This document shows positions 32,773 to 43,400 of a stretch of 64,000 bases of DNA, piece by piece; positions within the stretch are counted from its first letter, which is position 1, and the number at the start of each line of letters is the position of its first letter. The translations under genes and the position numbers were made by a program. The notes under the pieces were generated by a model. That model was not told where the DNA came from. It made no database searches and was given only the letters and a program-made list of their open reading frames with translations. Origin of the DNA: Laburnicola sp. R22_1 (Eukaryota; Ascomycota; Dothideomycetes; Pleosporales; Didymosphaeriaceae); assembly GCA_014281115.1 (NCBI GenBank), contig JACONQ010000016.1, positions 1,860,001-1,924,000 of the forward strand, written 5' to 3'.

Positions 32773-34431
32773 CTATTCTTCATTCATCTCCTCTCTATTA
32801 CCCCCAGGCGGCTCCAAATCAGCCGCATTCAAAACAAACCCTAACGCAAAGACGCCCGATAGCGTTACTAGCAGAGATGCTCCCAACCAAGCAAACACTC
32901 GCGCAAAGCTAACATCAGCAACGAGTCTCGGCTCCGCCGGAAAGCCTTCGTACACCGGCCCCTCCTTGTCGAAGCTATAATGTAGCATATCCCAGGCGCC
33001 GAGGTACCCTTGTCGGACGATACCACTAACGTAGCCATCGATATTGTTGAAGGTCGGCAGCTGCGACACGTTCGAGACGGCAAGCATGGTTAGTAGGTCG
33101 GGTAGCAGCCAAATAGCCTCTTGCACCCATGGGTTGGCCCCATATACCACGTCTCGGATTGGCGTCACGTCCTCCACCACGCGGGCGCCGATGTACGTAG
33201 CGCGGCTGCTTTTCGTCACACCAGCACTGAAGTCAATCTTGCCGAGCAGGAAGCAGTTGTTGTTTGAGGCGGAAGGGCGCGTGCTCTGCATGAGGTAGGG
33301 AGGTAAGTCGCCCATGTCACCGAATATTGTGTTGGGGAGCTTAGAACAGGGCGGATCTGTGTAGTCGTCGCCATAATGTCGCCGCTCGATCATGAGGGCC
33401 ACTGTCAGGTTGCCAGAGAATTTATTGGCCGGTGGTGGTTGATCAGTTGTAGCCGGGTTTGTACGAAAATTGTTTGTATCATAGACGAGCGTTACGCCTC
33501 CTCTATAATATCCGAATGGGTCGTCGTTGACCAAGGTCAGGTCACTGCCGCTGACTGACCACTCGTTCCCCACCTCGTCCTCGTTCTGGAACCAATGTAT
33601 GCTGTTGATGTTGATACACGGTAGGGTTGCGCTGATTAGACTTGAGTCTCGGGGCAACCCGTTGTCATTGACAACATGACGGCAGCCGTTTCCCAGCAGT
33701 GATTTGCCTTGGGTGTCCACAGTGGATGTGTCCGCCCATGCTAAGTTGGAATACCCTGCTGCAGCCCTGAGGTGTGCCTTCTTGTCAAACCCCCCTTGCG
33801 CATTGTACCAATCCCATCCGCTAAGGTCTGCCGTCGGGTTGGTCGAACTCACAGAAACGGCGTTCTTTGAAATATGGAAGGAGGCGTTCCAACCGACCGA
33901 GCCCGTGAGAATAGGGTCAATGAAGGCTTGGACAAAGACGACGATGGCTGTAACCGATATTGTCCAACCGCGGAAATCCCTCGGTATATACTTCAGACTC
34001 TGAAACCCAGGTGGTAGACGCCATCGGATCATCTTCGACACTGCGGTAGAAGGCGCGCTCTGGTGGGTTAACATATGTCGGCCAAATGCCCATAGGATGA
34101 TAGTGGACCATGCGCCAACAATGATCTTGACGATTACCAGTGCGACGGAGACCAGCGTTGTTATGTCGTCAACTCGAAGGAGTAGCTTGCCTTCGACATG
34201 GTGTGCACTATCCTTGTCTCCTGCTTCGTACCCGGCTAGACCAAGTGCCATGGCCAATGCAAGTGCGACGCAACAGGCTCCGTGGATGAATAGTATAATC
34301 CACGCCTTTGCGGCTGCTGGGGCTTTTCGCTTGCGCTGTGAAGTGCTGCTGAGTGGTTCCGGAGTGACACTTGTCTCTGCTGCTGGTACCTGCGTCTCGG
34401 AAACATGATTGAAAGCTTTCTTGGACTCCAT
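32773..34431 (-). CDS. Fungal membrane protein with four TM segments (552 aa)
   Basis: A single-exon frame with ATG at 34431-34429 and TAG at 32775-32773. The frame is open for 26 more codons upstream, but only a GTG lies there, so ATG is preferred. A basic, Ser/Thr-rich cytoplasmic tail (QRKRK near 33) precedes three hydrophobic helices at about 43-67, 92-117 and 155-177. A long polar region follows, with possible N-glycosylation sites (NAS, NLT, NVS) and scattered cysteines. The last helix is at about 512-534 and the tail is short and acidic. The layout suggests an extracellular or lumenal domain of about 330 residues between helices 3 and 4. Proteins of this form are frequent and uncharacterised in ascomycetes; I cannot assign a function. 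The coding sequence carries no RIP-type stops. Confidence 0.85.
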   Translation of the reverse strand: MESKKAFNHVSETQVPAAETSVTPEPLSSTSQRKRKAPAAAKAWIILFIHGACCVALALAMALGLAGYEAGDKDSAHHVEGKLLLRVDDITTLVSVALVIVKIIVGAWSTIILWAFGRHMLTHQSAPSTAVSKMIRWRLPPGFQSLKYIPRDFRGWTISVTAIVVFVQAFIDPILTGSVGWNASFHISKNAVSVSSTNPTADLSGWDWYNAQGGFDKKAHLRAAAGYSNLAWADTSTVDTQGKSLLGNGCRHVVNDNGLPRDSSLISATLPCININSIHWFQNEDEVGNEWSVSGSDLTLVNDDPFGYYRGGVTLVYDTNNFRTNPATTDQPPPANKFSGNLTVALMIERRHYGDDYTDPPCSKLPNTIFGDMGDLPPYLMQSTRPSASNNNCFLLGKIDFSAGVTKSSRATYIGARVVEDVTPIRDVVYGANPWVQEAIWLLPDLLTMLAVSNVSQLPTFNNIDGYVSGIVRQGYLGAWDMLHYSFDKEGPVYEGFPAEPRLVADVSFARVFAWLGASLLVTLSGVFALGFVLNAADLEPPGGNREEMNEE

Positions 34432-34470
34432 ATGGTAGAAACAAAAGTAGAATGTATACGGAGACTGGTT

Positions 34471-34644
34471 CCTCCTGTAACGAAGGTAGAATCCACCTAG
34501 GCAGACCACATATACATCACTATCTATGGTATCAGCTAGCCACGGGAGTCCTCGCCGACCTGGAAGGATGGCAAGGGCAGGGTTAGACGAAGTTTCATAC
34601 GAATACGAGGTCCTCCTGCAACGAAGGTAGAATCCACCTAGGCA
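34471..34644. repeat. 33-bp direct repeat upstream of the membrane-protein gene
   Basis: Positions 34471-34503 and 34612-34644 are identical except for one T/C difference; both contain AACGAAGGTAGAATCCACCT. They are spaced 141 bp start to start, and the nearer copy lies 40 bp upstream of the ATG. They could be duplicated regulatory sequence or traces of an excised element. Confidence 0.75.
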
Positions 34645-35172
34645 AGTAATTAGTAATAGTCTATATTGTTAGGAAGATTGGGTCTACTACTTGTACTTAT
34701 ATGAAGAAACGTGTTTAAAAGCCTGAGGTGTTGAGGGCTAGGTCCGGCAAAGCAAATTCGCTTGAGGGGTGAGGCTGAGATTGTGCATGCCTTGTTTCAT
34801 TCATTCATTCATATAAGTTTATAGTTAACCTAACCTTTTATAGATTATAAACTCGCTCTGAACTGTGGCATGGCAATGTGGCCTTACTATGTTTTGCATA
34901 TGGATTTTTTTTGCTTAGAGTGCGCGCGCACCCCTTTTTATCACGGATGATATCGGAATGATTTTTATCCTTCTGGGTGCACCGGTCTCGAGCATGTATC
35001 GCTTATCATCTATAAGGTCCACCGAGATGATGTTTTTGGCTATTGGTGTGTTGATGATATTTAAACTTCTTTTCGCAGCCGCTAAGTCACTGCTGAGGAA
35101 GGTGAGGAGATATGAACTGTTCACTACCCAAGCTAGCACAGCTTTGCCGTATGAGAATCCGGACGTTCTGGG

Positions 35173-35228
35173 CACGTGATTGCCCAGCCATGTATATATA
35201 TCACTGGCCGGCTCCTTAGAGCCGGCCA
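35173..35228. promoter_or_regulatory. E-box, TATA run and GC hairpin upstream of the GNAT gene
   Basis: CACGTG lies at 35173-35178, inside a GGGCA...TGCCC inverted repeat. TATATATA follows at 35192-35199. A perfect hairpin, stem TGGCCGGCTC with loop CTTA, occupies 35205-35228. CACGTG is a known bHLH site in fungi. The spacing to the ATG at 35528 is about 300 bp. Whether this serves the GNAT gene is inference. The surrounding 34645-35527 has no supported gene; open frames on both strands near 34915-35229 overlap and start at GTG or lack domains. Confidence 0.4.
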
Positions 35229-35527
35229 CTCAATCGATTCTACACCTCATCTTGGCACATTTTAACATGCCGTCCATGCAAATGTGCCCATGCGGATAAC
35301 TACTCTATATAAAAATCACACGATGGTTATTTCCAAAGGTAGCCGGTGGCATTAGTACCGGACGCTGCGTCACTTTACATTTAACTGTGCCGCAACGCCG
35401 ACCGTGCCGCACAGAGCCATATTCAACGGCATCGCTCCAACATCTAAAAACCAACATTCCAGCTACCTCCGCTCTTCGGGACAATCTAATTCTCATCTGG
35501 CCGATTATTCTCAGTCGTGCTTTCGTC

Positions 35528-36302
35528 ATGTCTCTTAAGCTCAGCACCGTCAGCAAAGAAGAGATGCGAGATGTGGTAGACATGCTGCTCAAGGCATACG
35601 ACGGATCTTCCGCCTTTGTGAATGCTGTCTATCCTCACAAGCTTACCGACGAGGGTACAGAAGGTTTCGACATGGTGGTGGCTCGTTTCTAGTATTTGAA
35701 GGATATTTATCCAAGCATCAAGTGGTACAAGGTCACAGACACTAGCACTGGAGAAGTTGTTTCTGCCTCGCAATGGAATGTCTACGACAAGGAAAAAGCG
35801 CCGGAGATGATGCTCGACGGGCCGCCAGGGTCTTGGGCAAATGATGCCGGGAAAAAGTATGCCATTAAGATGTTCGAGGCTTTCATCACGCCCAGATACA
35901 AGCGCTACCGCGAGGTTGATACACCCATCATCTGTGAGTACACAATTTTCGAAAACCCAGTATCAACTGATCGATGCAGGTTTGAACATCATGGGAACTG
36001 CAAAGAAGTACCAGCACCGACGCGCAGCGACACTGCAGGTCAAAGAGTTCAGCCACGTCGCTGACGAGCTCAATGCACTGGTACGGCGTTTTAACTAATC
36101 CGAGCTTTATCCCCATGTATGATAACATAGAAATCTGAAGATAACTACGGAATCCACTAGCGCGGCTCGTTGGCTGTACGAGAAGAACGGATATGTTGTC
36201 TCCGAGAATCCAGGTCATTGGGTTATCGAAGCGTCCTCGGAGGTATTTTCTGGTCGCCCAAAGGAGAGACTATTTTTCATGGAGCGACCAAGGGCTAGAT
36301 AG
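35528..36302 (+). pseudogene. GNAT-family N-acetyltransferase with one in-frame TAG
   Basis: Exons 35528-35933, 35980-36080 and 36141-36302 join into 222 codons, interrupted only by TAG at 35690-35692 (codon 55). Intron 1 (46 nt) is GTGAGT...CAG; intron 2 (60 nt) is GTACGG...AAG with TAACTAAT as branch site. The fold is visible: N-terminal KLSTVSKEEMRDVV, the strand IKWYKVTDTSTGEVVSASQW, then CLNIMGTAKKYQHRRAA, which occupies the place of the acetyl-CoA loop, and STSAARWLYEKNGYVV as the motif-B helix. Such proteins move acetyl from acetyl-CoA to an amine; the substrate is unknown. The loop lacks the usual RGxGxG/A glycines (AKKYQHRRAA), so activity is uncertain even without the stop. The stop fits a CAG-to-TAG change. 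A 38-nt intron at 35655-35692 could remove it but is shorter than any other here. It could be a recent pseudogene or a real gene with a sequencing error. Confidence 0.75.
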
Positions 36303-36602
36303 GACTACCTAGTCCCTTGGTTGTATGTCGCATGTTACCAGCCAGCGTCCTGATCACACGTTCACTTCATTCAATGGATATCAGAACAACTATAGTCAAT
36401 TATTCAGATTCTTGTCAGTAAATTATGTATGCGTGCGGCTCACACCGGGCCGATAAGGCTGCCCTTCTCTCGGAAAACTGACCGTCTCTGCCATTCATTG
36501 TCCAAGGGACTACTACGTATGATCAGACTATATATCCTTCAAAGCGGGTGCATCACCAAGCTATCACCACTGGCTTTCAACGTCTCATATTCCAATGTCC
36601 GT
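36303..36602. other. Intergenic, nothing identified
   Basis: Sequence between the convergent ends of the GNAT gene and the F-box relic. Composition is balanced. I see no repeat and no coding signal beyond short chance frames. Confidence 0.4.
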
Positions 36603-37430
36603 TCATTCCATCTGGCGATAACCTCTAGATTCAGCCGCCAGCTTTTCCTCCACCGTGACCGCAAGACCGTCCAAGAACTTGACTGATTCCAGGTAGTTCC
36701 CATTGTAGCTGTACCTGTTCACTATCTCAACAAGCTGACCAAAGGTAACACCCTCCTCGTTCACAACAGTTGGTGTAGCCATAGTGCCGAGGTACTATTT
36801 AGGGAGGCCGCGCCGATCTTCATAATCAAGGCACTCTTTGCTGCCTCCGATGGAGACGACAATCTTCTTAACAAGTGGAGAGGCCAGCCGCATAAATATG
36901 CAGCTGGCTATAGCAGGTAGCGAGCACATTTTCCATTTGAGGTCTCGAGGAAGAGGTCTCGAGGAAGAGGTCTCGAGGAAGAGGTCTCGAGGAACGCACA
37001 TAACGTCGAATCTGTGTTTCAGGAGGCGCTCTCTAATGTCGGATGCGCCCTTTATCTCGAGTAGAAGCGGATTCATAGCATGAGCTATAATTCTGTGGCT
37101 GCACTCCACATCGCTGATGTATCTAACAGCGTCTTTGCCAGTTAAGATCCTATTGTTGCCAAAGATCCACAAGCTTCGATCATCTTCAGGTGTCGCAGAG
37201 TACTAGAGAAGCTTCTTCAAAGTACTCAAACTACCAATAACACCTACGAATAACTAGAAATTGTTAATAATATTGCGCCTCTTTATCTAGAGCTAGATAT
37301 TGTTAGGAAATATGTAGCATACCTCACAAGTGCATTAAGAGACTAAGAGATCCTTTGGGGGGAGATACTTAAAGATATTCTCAAACAGCTTAACAATGTA
37401 GAGGACCTTTGCGATAGGTACCACTAATAG
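36603..37430 (-). pseudogene. F-box protein gene relic with six in-frame stops
   Basis: A single minus-strand frame runs from about 37430 to TGA 36605-36603. Near its start it reads LFENIFKYLPPKDLLVS, a good F-box core (LP.KDLL), which in intact proteins binds Skp1 in SCF ubiquitin ligases. The continuation includes RSLWIFGNNRILTGKDAV and MATPTVVNEEGVTFGQLVE. Stops at 37337-37335 (TAA), 37295-37293, 37289-37287, 37256-37254, 37205-37203 and 36797-36795 (all TAG) can each come from CAA or CAG by one C-to-T change. The most open stretch is 37202-36798. No ATG is visible before the F-box; the 5' end runs into AT-rich repeat. An alternative is that some TAGs are intron acceptors. From 36782 a 59-codon ATG frame could still be translated. 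Confidence 0.65.
36941..36996. repeat. Four-copy 14-bp minisatellite inside the F-box relic
   Basis: Unit GGTCTCGAGGAAGA starts at 36941, 36955, 36969 and 36983; the last unit ends in CG instead of GA. Because 14 is not a multiple of three, each added unit shifts the reading frame. The present copy number keeps the frame open across it. Confidence 0.85.
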
Positions 37431-37911
37431 GTGGGTAAACTTGTAATTAGTAATCGCTTAGCAAGGTCTTTAATACAGACCTATTAAGTACTTTATTAAG
37501 TTTTACGTAATATATAGTTTAAAGTTAATAGTTATATTCATTATTTAGGTTTCTGCTTTAAGTTTTTAAAGTCTTAAATCTATTTATTATTCTATTACTT
37601 ATTAATTTAGTTAATTATAGCTTTATTACTAATAGTAAAACTATAAAACTATTTTATAAAAATACTATTAAAAGTATTGTTATCTATACACCGTACGAGC
37701 AAGAGCACCTAAGGGGGTTAAGGTTTTAATATTATCGCATAATAGCATTATATAGGGATTATGTAATGCCTATGCGCCGCGGCCTATACGCTGCAGAATC
37801 TTTTTCTTTCTATCTACACCCTTTCTAGAAATAAGTAATTAATACTAAGTTATTTTATTATATTATCTTCTTTCTTATACGCTTATTCTATATGCCCTTA
37901 ACACTTACTAA
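37431..37911. other. AT-rich repeat edge
   Basis: Strongly AT-rich from about 37441 with GTATAC/CTATAG-like words, ending in the TA (37912-37913) used by pogo-2. It may be the 5' part of the retroelement whose gag and pol resume after 40008, but I could not show an LTR. Confidence 0.4.
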
Positions 37912-37913
37912 TA

Positions 37914-40005
37914 CTGTGTTTTATTACCTAACAATTGGCCCCACTAGATAATTAATTTTTCGCCTTAATAGCCTAACTTTAGCACCTTTTGCAATGCTCT
38001 ATACAACAAATATAGCTAAATTAAGTGCTGCTCTTAACTATTTAAGCTCGCTAAGCATCTCTAAGAAGCCTAATTACACTAAAGTCGCTTAAAAATATGG
38101 CTGCGATTGTAATATGTTGTCGCGCTAGCATTGTAGGGTGCAGGGCACGCGCGACGCGCTGGCTAATAGCTAGCGCCTCCTTAACTCCTAATAGGAAACT
38201 AAGCTTCTATAATATATTAATGGCCTTTGCGAATAAGGATTACCTCCTATAAAGGAGATAATACGAAATTTCGCATTAGAAATAGCTAGGAAGCCTGCTG
38301 GCAAAAACTAGGTTGACTAATTTATACGACGCTATAAAGTTAACCTACTTTTACACTAGATCTCTAGTATAGACGCCTTATATAAACGCGCTAACTCTGC
38401 CTTTAAGTACGCCCTATATTTTAATCTCCTATGTAAAAAGATTAAGTAGTATAACATCGACAAGCGCCATATGTACAATATGGATAAGAAGGGTTTCCTA
38501 ATTAGGGTGCTGTTAAAAATAAAGCGTGTCTTCTCCTAATAGCGCTATAAGAGCGGCGGCATTAAACAAATGCTCTAGGATGGCAATCGCGAGTGGATTA
38601 CGACGCTGGCATATATTTGCGCTAATGGAAGCTCTCTTACGCCTTGCTTAATTTATTAAGCACAGTTAAACAATATATAAGACACCTAGTTATAAGATTT
38701 TAATAACTTCTTATATAAAGCTCTCTTTATAGTATTACTAAGTGGATAGACAAATAATAAATTAGGCCTAGTATAAGTTAAATAGGTATTTAATAGGGTG
38801 ACTAAGGTAAAGGCGCACCGTAATTATTATCTACTACTTCTTAATAGTTATGGATCGCATATTACAATAGAGTTTATTAACTACTACGATTAAAATAAGA
38901 TCCTTTTGGCCATCTATTCACCTCATTTAACCCATACGCTCTAGCCGCTCAACGTCGCGCTATTTAAGCCTCTTAGTACTGTCTACTCTACTAAACTTAC
39001 TAAGTATTTAAATAAGTGCTAGGGCCTCTTAAGAGTTATAAAGCGCGACTTCTTCGCTATGTTTAAAAGGGCCTAGCAGTGCTCCTTTTAAGAAAATACG
39101 ATCTGCAGCGCCTTTAAGGCTACTAGCCTAGTGCATTTCAACTCCTAAGTAATCCTTTAGCGCTTTAATAATATGGACCTAGAGCAGCTATCCTTAAGCG
39201 ATAGCAGCTCTTCTATACTTAGCGCTTTAGATTAGTGTAAAATTAAGAGACTCTTACGCTAGGTTGTCGCTAATACTTACGCTAAGGGGTCCTAGCAGCT
39301 CTCCCACACTATGCACTTAATTTTAGTGCGTAACGCCCTTCTAAACTATGAAAATAAGCGTTTATAAGAAGCGCTAGTCTAGAAAAAGCGCCCTACGTAA
39401 GGAAAGCCTCTACTACTTAAACTACCTATAAATTACGCTAGTAGCGCTATGTTTTAGTCCCCCACAAAGGTTAAGGAAGCTCGCTAACACTAGGCATAAA
39501 AAGATTAGGAGGCAAAGGCTAAGAAGTAAGAGCAGGAGTAGAGAAAGGCTATCCAGGAGGAGCGGAGGCGTACAAAGGCTATACAAAAAGAGGAGCGCGC
39601 CCAGGGCCCTGGCGGGCGCTTCGGGCACCAAAAGCAAGGCCCCTAAAGGCATCTAAGAAGCTCCTCTCCTACTCTAAAACACCTCTAAGGTAACGCATAA
39701 GGGCAAGAAGAAGGCTATTACACCTCCTTTAATTAATAAGAAGGATGTAGAGTATAACTTTTTATTTATTATAGATGTGGCGCCTACGCTAGCGTGTATA
39801 CTCCAGGGTCGCTCTTTATGGCTTCCTAAGCGTTATCGCACCTAATAAAGTATCGCGATTGTCTCCTATGCCCCTTAAAAGCTCTCCACTAAAAAATCTA
39901 GCCTGTATACAATTTGTATTGCGTTGTACAGCTTTAAAAGTTGTACGCACGGACCCTGCCAAATCGATTATTAGGTGGGGCTAATTGTCGAATAATAAAA
40001 CATAG
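37914..40005 (+). mobile_element. Pogo-2, Fot1/pogo-like DNA transposon with 31-bp TIRs
   Basis: The terminal repeats 37914-37944 and 39975-40005 match at 25 of 31 positions, and all six differences are transitions. TA lies on both sides (37912-37913 and 40006-40007). The length is 2092 bp. A transposase relic fills the plus strand. The ends keep GGCCCCAC, so the TIRs are less decayed than the surroundings. Confidence 0.88.
38060..39760 (+). pseudogene. Pogo-2 transposase relic
   Basis: The pogo-type DDE domain is clear: YNMDKKGFLI (about 38472), DGNREWITTLAYICANG (about 38580-38630), LLLLNSYGSHITIEFI (about 38832-38880), SPHLTHTL and PLNVALFKPLSTVYS (about 38925-38985). The family's LLDGHGSH box is LLNSYGSH, so the second catalytic aspartate is asparagine. 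The C-terminus (about 39470-39610) is Lys/Glu/Arg-rich coiled coil. Numerous TAG codons interrupt the frame. A helix-turn-helix DNA-binding part should precede 38300. Confidence 0.82.
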
Positions 40006-40479
40006 TATAGAGTATTAGATATTAATATTTATATAGCTAGCTATAGAGTACCTATTTAACACTAATTAGTAGCTAACTAATATTTAACTACAAATTAGTA
40101 AGAGTAAAGATAGATTATATAAGTTGTTATTAGCTATATAATTTATTTTATTATATCCTATTCTCTATATATAAGAGGATAGTAAATTAAACCTTTATAG
40201 AGTTGGTAAGTAACTATTACTACTATATAAAACAAAAAAGCGATTGTATAAGATATATAAAATCTATACTTATTTATAAAAATAGTAGATTAACTCTTTT
40301 ATTAAGTTGGTAAGTAGATATTACTACTATATAAAATTTAAGAGAAGATAGTATACTAAGCATACTACTAGTAACTATACAAATATATAGTTAGATAAGA
40401 ATAAACTCTAATAAAGCGCAACCTTTTATATAACTAATCTATTAAGTAAACTAGTTATATAATAATTACTCTTACTATT

Positions 40480-43400
40480 GCTTTGCACAATGCCCCTACC
40501 TTTACTACCTCTATTTTATAAGATAATACTAATGTGCCTAAATATACCAGACTATATAATAAGTATACTAAAGGGATAGGAATATTAGAGGTAATACTAC
40601 GCAAGAAAATAAGATCTAAGAACTAGAAGCATAAGATTAACCTAGTAAATAATCTCTCTTTATTAGAAATATAATTATATGTAGTATATACTATTGCTAA
40701 TTATTATATATTATACTAAAAAGGGATAGCTTTTTTAGAATTATTCTAGAAAGACTTTAAAGAATAGGAAGAACACTATTTTTTAAAGTTAAACTATGCG
40801 TTTAGGAGAGAGCTTATTACAGTCCTAAAAGAAAAGGGTATTATATTTAGAATAGATACTAGAGCTATAAGTGCTAGCAAACTATATAAAGTATCCTAAG
40901 GTAATATAAATATTACTTATATATTACTACCTTTGCTAGCTCGCTTAACTCCTTGTACGTAAATACTAAGGCTAATTTTAAAGATATCTAAGCTAGTTAA
41001 GCTATTTTATAAACTTAAATAGAGTAAGCTATTACTACTATAGGCCCTTATATAGTTATAGGTCTCTATAGATATCTTAAGAGAATCTTTATATAAGTAC
41101 TAAGGACAATTTTATTTATATAAATAACTAAATAAATTACTACTTTTTATATATAGTACCTAACTACTATTTTATCTACTTATTTACAATTAGTAAACGC
41201 TATATAGAATAGAGCTACTACTAGTTAAACACAAATTATAGGCACTATACTAATCTATATAGACAAAGCCTATGCTATAATCTAATCTATATAAGCTTCT
41301 GCCTAAGCACAATCTACCTTCTTAGAGAATTCTAGCTAATAAGATAATTTAATTTTAGAAGGTATAAAATAAGAATAATAACTATACTAGAGCTCTATAT
41401 AATATTTTAGTAGATAAGACTAGAATCTTTATAGATCTATGCAGACGCCTAGATATTGCTAATAATTAATACTTAGACATCTTTTTAAATATCTTTACTG
41501 GCTGTACGATATAGTATTACCTCTATACTATCTACCTTAGATAATTATAGAAGTGCTTATACAAAGCACTTAACAGTTACTTTAATACTACTATTAACTA
41601 TAATTAGTATTAGATAGACTAAACTATAATAACTTTTATATAATATAAGTGTAAGAACCCTAATAAAGGTCTGTATAAAGTTCTAGAGGTAATAATTAAT
41701 AGACTTACCCTTTTATAGAGAGTATTAGGTGTAGACTTTACTAGAGAAATTCCTCTCTATACTACTATTATATAAGTATACTATAGATACCTAGAGCTAG
41801 AGTAGGCTATAGTTACTTTTAAGCCTACCTATAAAGCTCTATTTAGTAATCTTTATGCGTTAATTTAAGTTGCAATTAATTAGTAATTTAATTAGTACTT
41901 ATAAGAGGCTAATATATACTATACTAATTGCAAATATAACTTTCCTATATAAAGAGAGAGATTACTAGGCCTTTATAGATAAGAATTTTATAGACAATTT
42001 GTACTATTATTATTACAATTTAGATTCTAATTAAACAATATTTGTATAATACTAAAGAAGTGTTTTGTGTGCTATAAGAAAGGTTATTAGTCTTCTAACT
42101 ATCTGCGTAATAAGTGTACCTGCGTAATAAGGTAGTATATTATCTTTTATAAAGAGTATAATAATACAACGCCTTTATAAAAAACTACTTAGTCCTATAT
42201 TTAGAATATAGAAGAGTATAATAATAAGGAAACTGCTTTGTATAAAGAAGAGGAGTAAAGTAAAGATAATAAAAATAGCAATAATTAAGTATTCTACCTA
42301 ACTACTACTGCCTATCTTTACTATATAACTAGCGAACACATCTATAAAATAGAGCTAGAGGAGTATACAGAATAGTTTATTTTTAAAAATTAATACTATA
42401 TAATATACTAAGATAAACTATAAAATATAGGTATAGTAAGAATTTCTACTATTAGTAAAGTATAGCTAGAGGCATTCTCTAGTCGCGGATTTTATGTTAC
42501 GTGCGTATAGGCAACCACGCATTATGTTGTTAACTACCTCTAGTATAAGGGGCTAATTTGCACGTGCTAATAAATAGTTATAATAAATAGTCTCTAGCCT
42601 AACCTATCTCTAAGCTGCTTTACCTTTTTTAATATATTTTTAGTACACTTATAGCTTTTCCTTACAGCGTTGTACTGTATACTAAAAGGTCTGCGATATT
42701 TCTCTTTCTAATAGCTAGAGGTATATATATAAGAGCACTCCTATATAAAGATTAATTAGACACCTAGTAATACTAATATTAGCTTTAGAGGTTAGAACTT
42801 ATAAGAATCTCTAGAAACTATATAAATTATAAATCTAATAGGAATAGTTACCTACTATATCTTAGATACTCTAATACTATTTCTGCTATTACTAGTAGAT
42901 ACTAATAAGCTAGGTGCCTACTTTAATAATATTCTAAATATTATTATATAAAAGGTTAGCATAACTATACTTATTATACGCAAATAGGAACACCCTTTCT
43001 TTAATATTAGTAAAGAAGAAACTGTGTTTTTCTTTACTAAATAAGAACTCTATCGCCTTTATTAATAATTTAAACATCCCTATATAGAAAGACTTTAGAA
43101 AATACTTACTAATACTAGCTATAAAGTAAATACTACTATGGTTTTTTTGTGACTAAGGGGATTCTAATAAAAATATTACAATAATAGCAGGTATCCCTCC
43201 TACTGTTATATACACAGAAAAGCGTTTTAAGGTATTAATAAAAAAGGGGTTAGCGCGTTATATAAATACTACTATACTAAATAAAATATAGAAGTTTTGC
43301 TACTACTATTAATTATACAAATAAGCCCTATATTACTTTAAGTTTACTATTAAGGATAATATCTACTTTAACTATAAGATTATTATTAATATTATATATA

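Noticed and set aside
34432..34509. GTG start 26 codons upstream for the membrane protein
   Set aside because: An in-frame ATG at 34431 gives a normal N-terminus; GTG starts are not expected.
34915..35229. Overlapping open frames on both strands
   Set aside because: The minus frame starts with GTG across the GC hairpin and the plus frame is short. Neither has a recognisable domain.
35655..35692. 38-nt intron removing the GNAT TAG
   Set aside because: It is shorter than all other introns here and would remove coding sequence; a CAG-to-TAG change is simpler, though RNA data could overturn this.
39422..39652. Leu-rich minus-strand frame
   Set aside because: It is the antisense of the Lys/Glu-rich C-terminus of the pogo-2 transposase.
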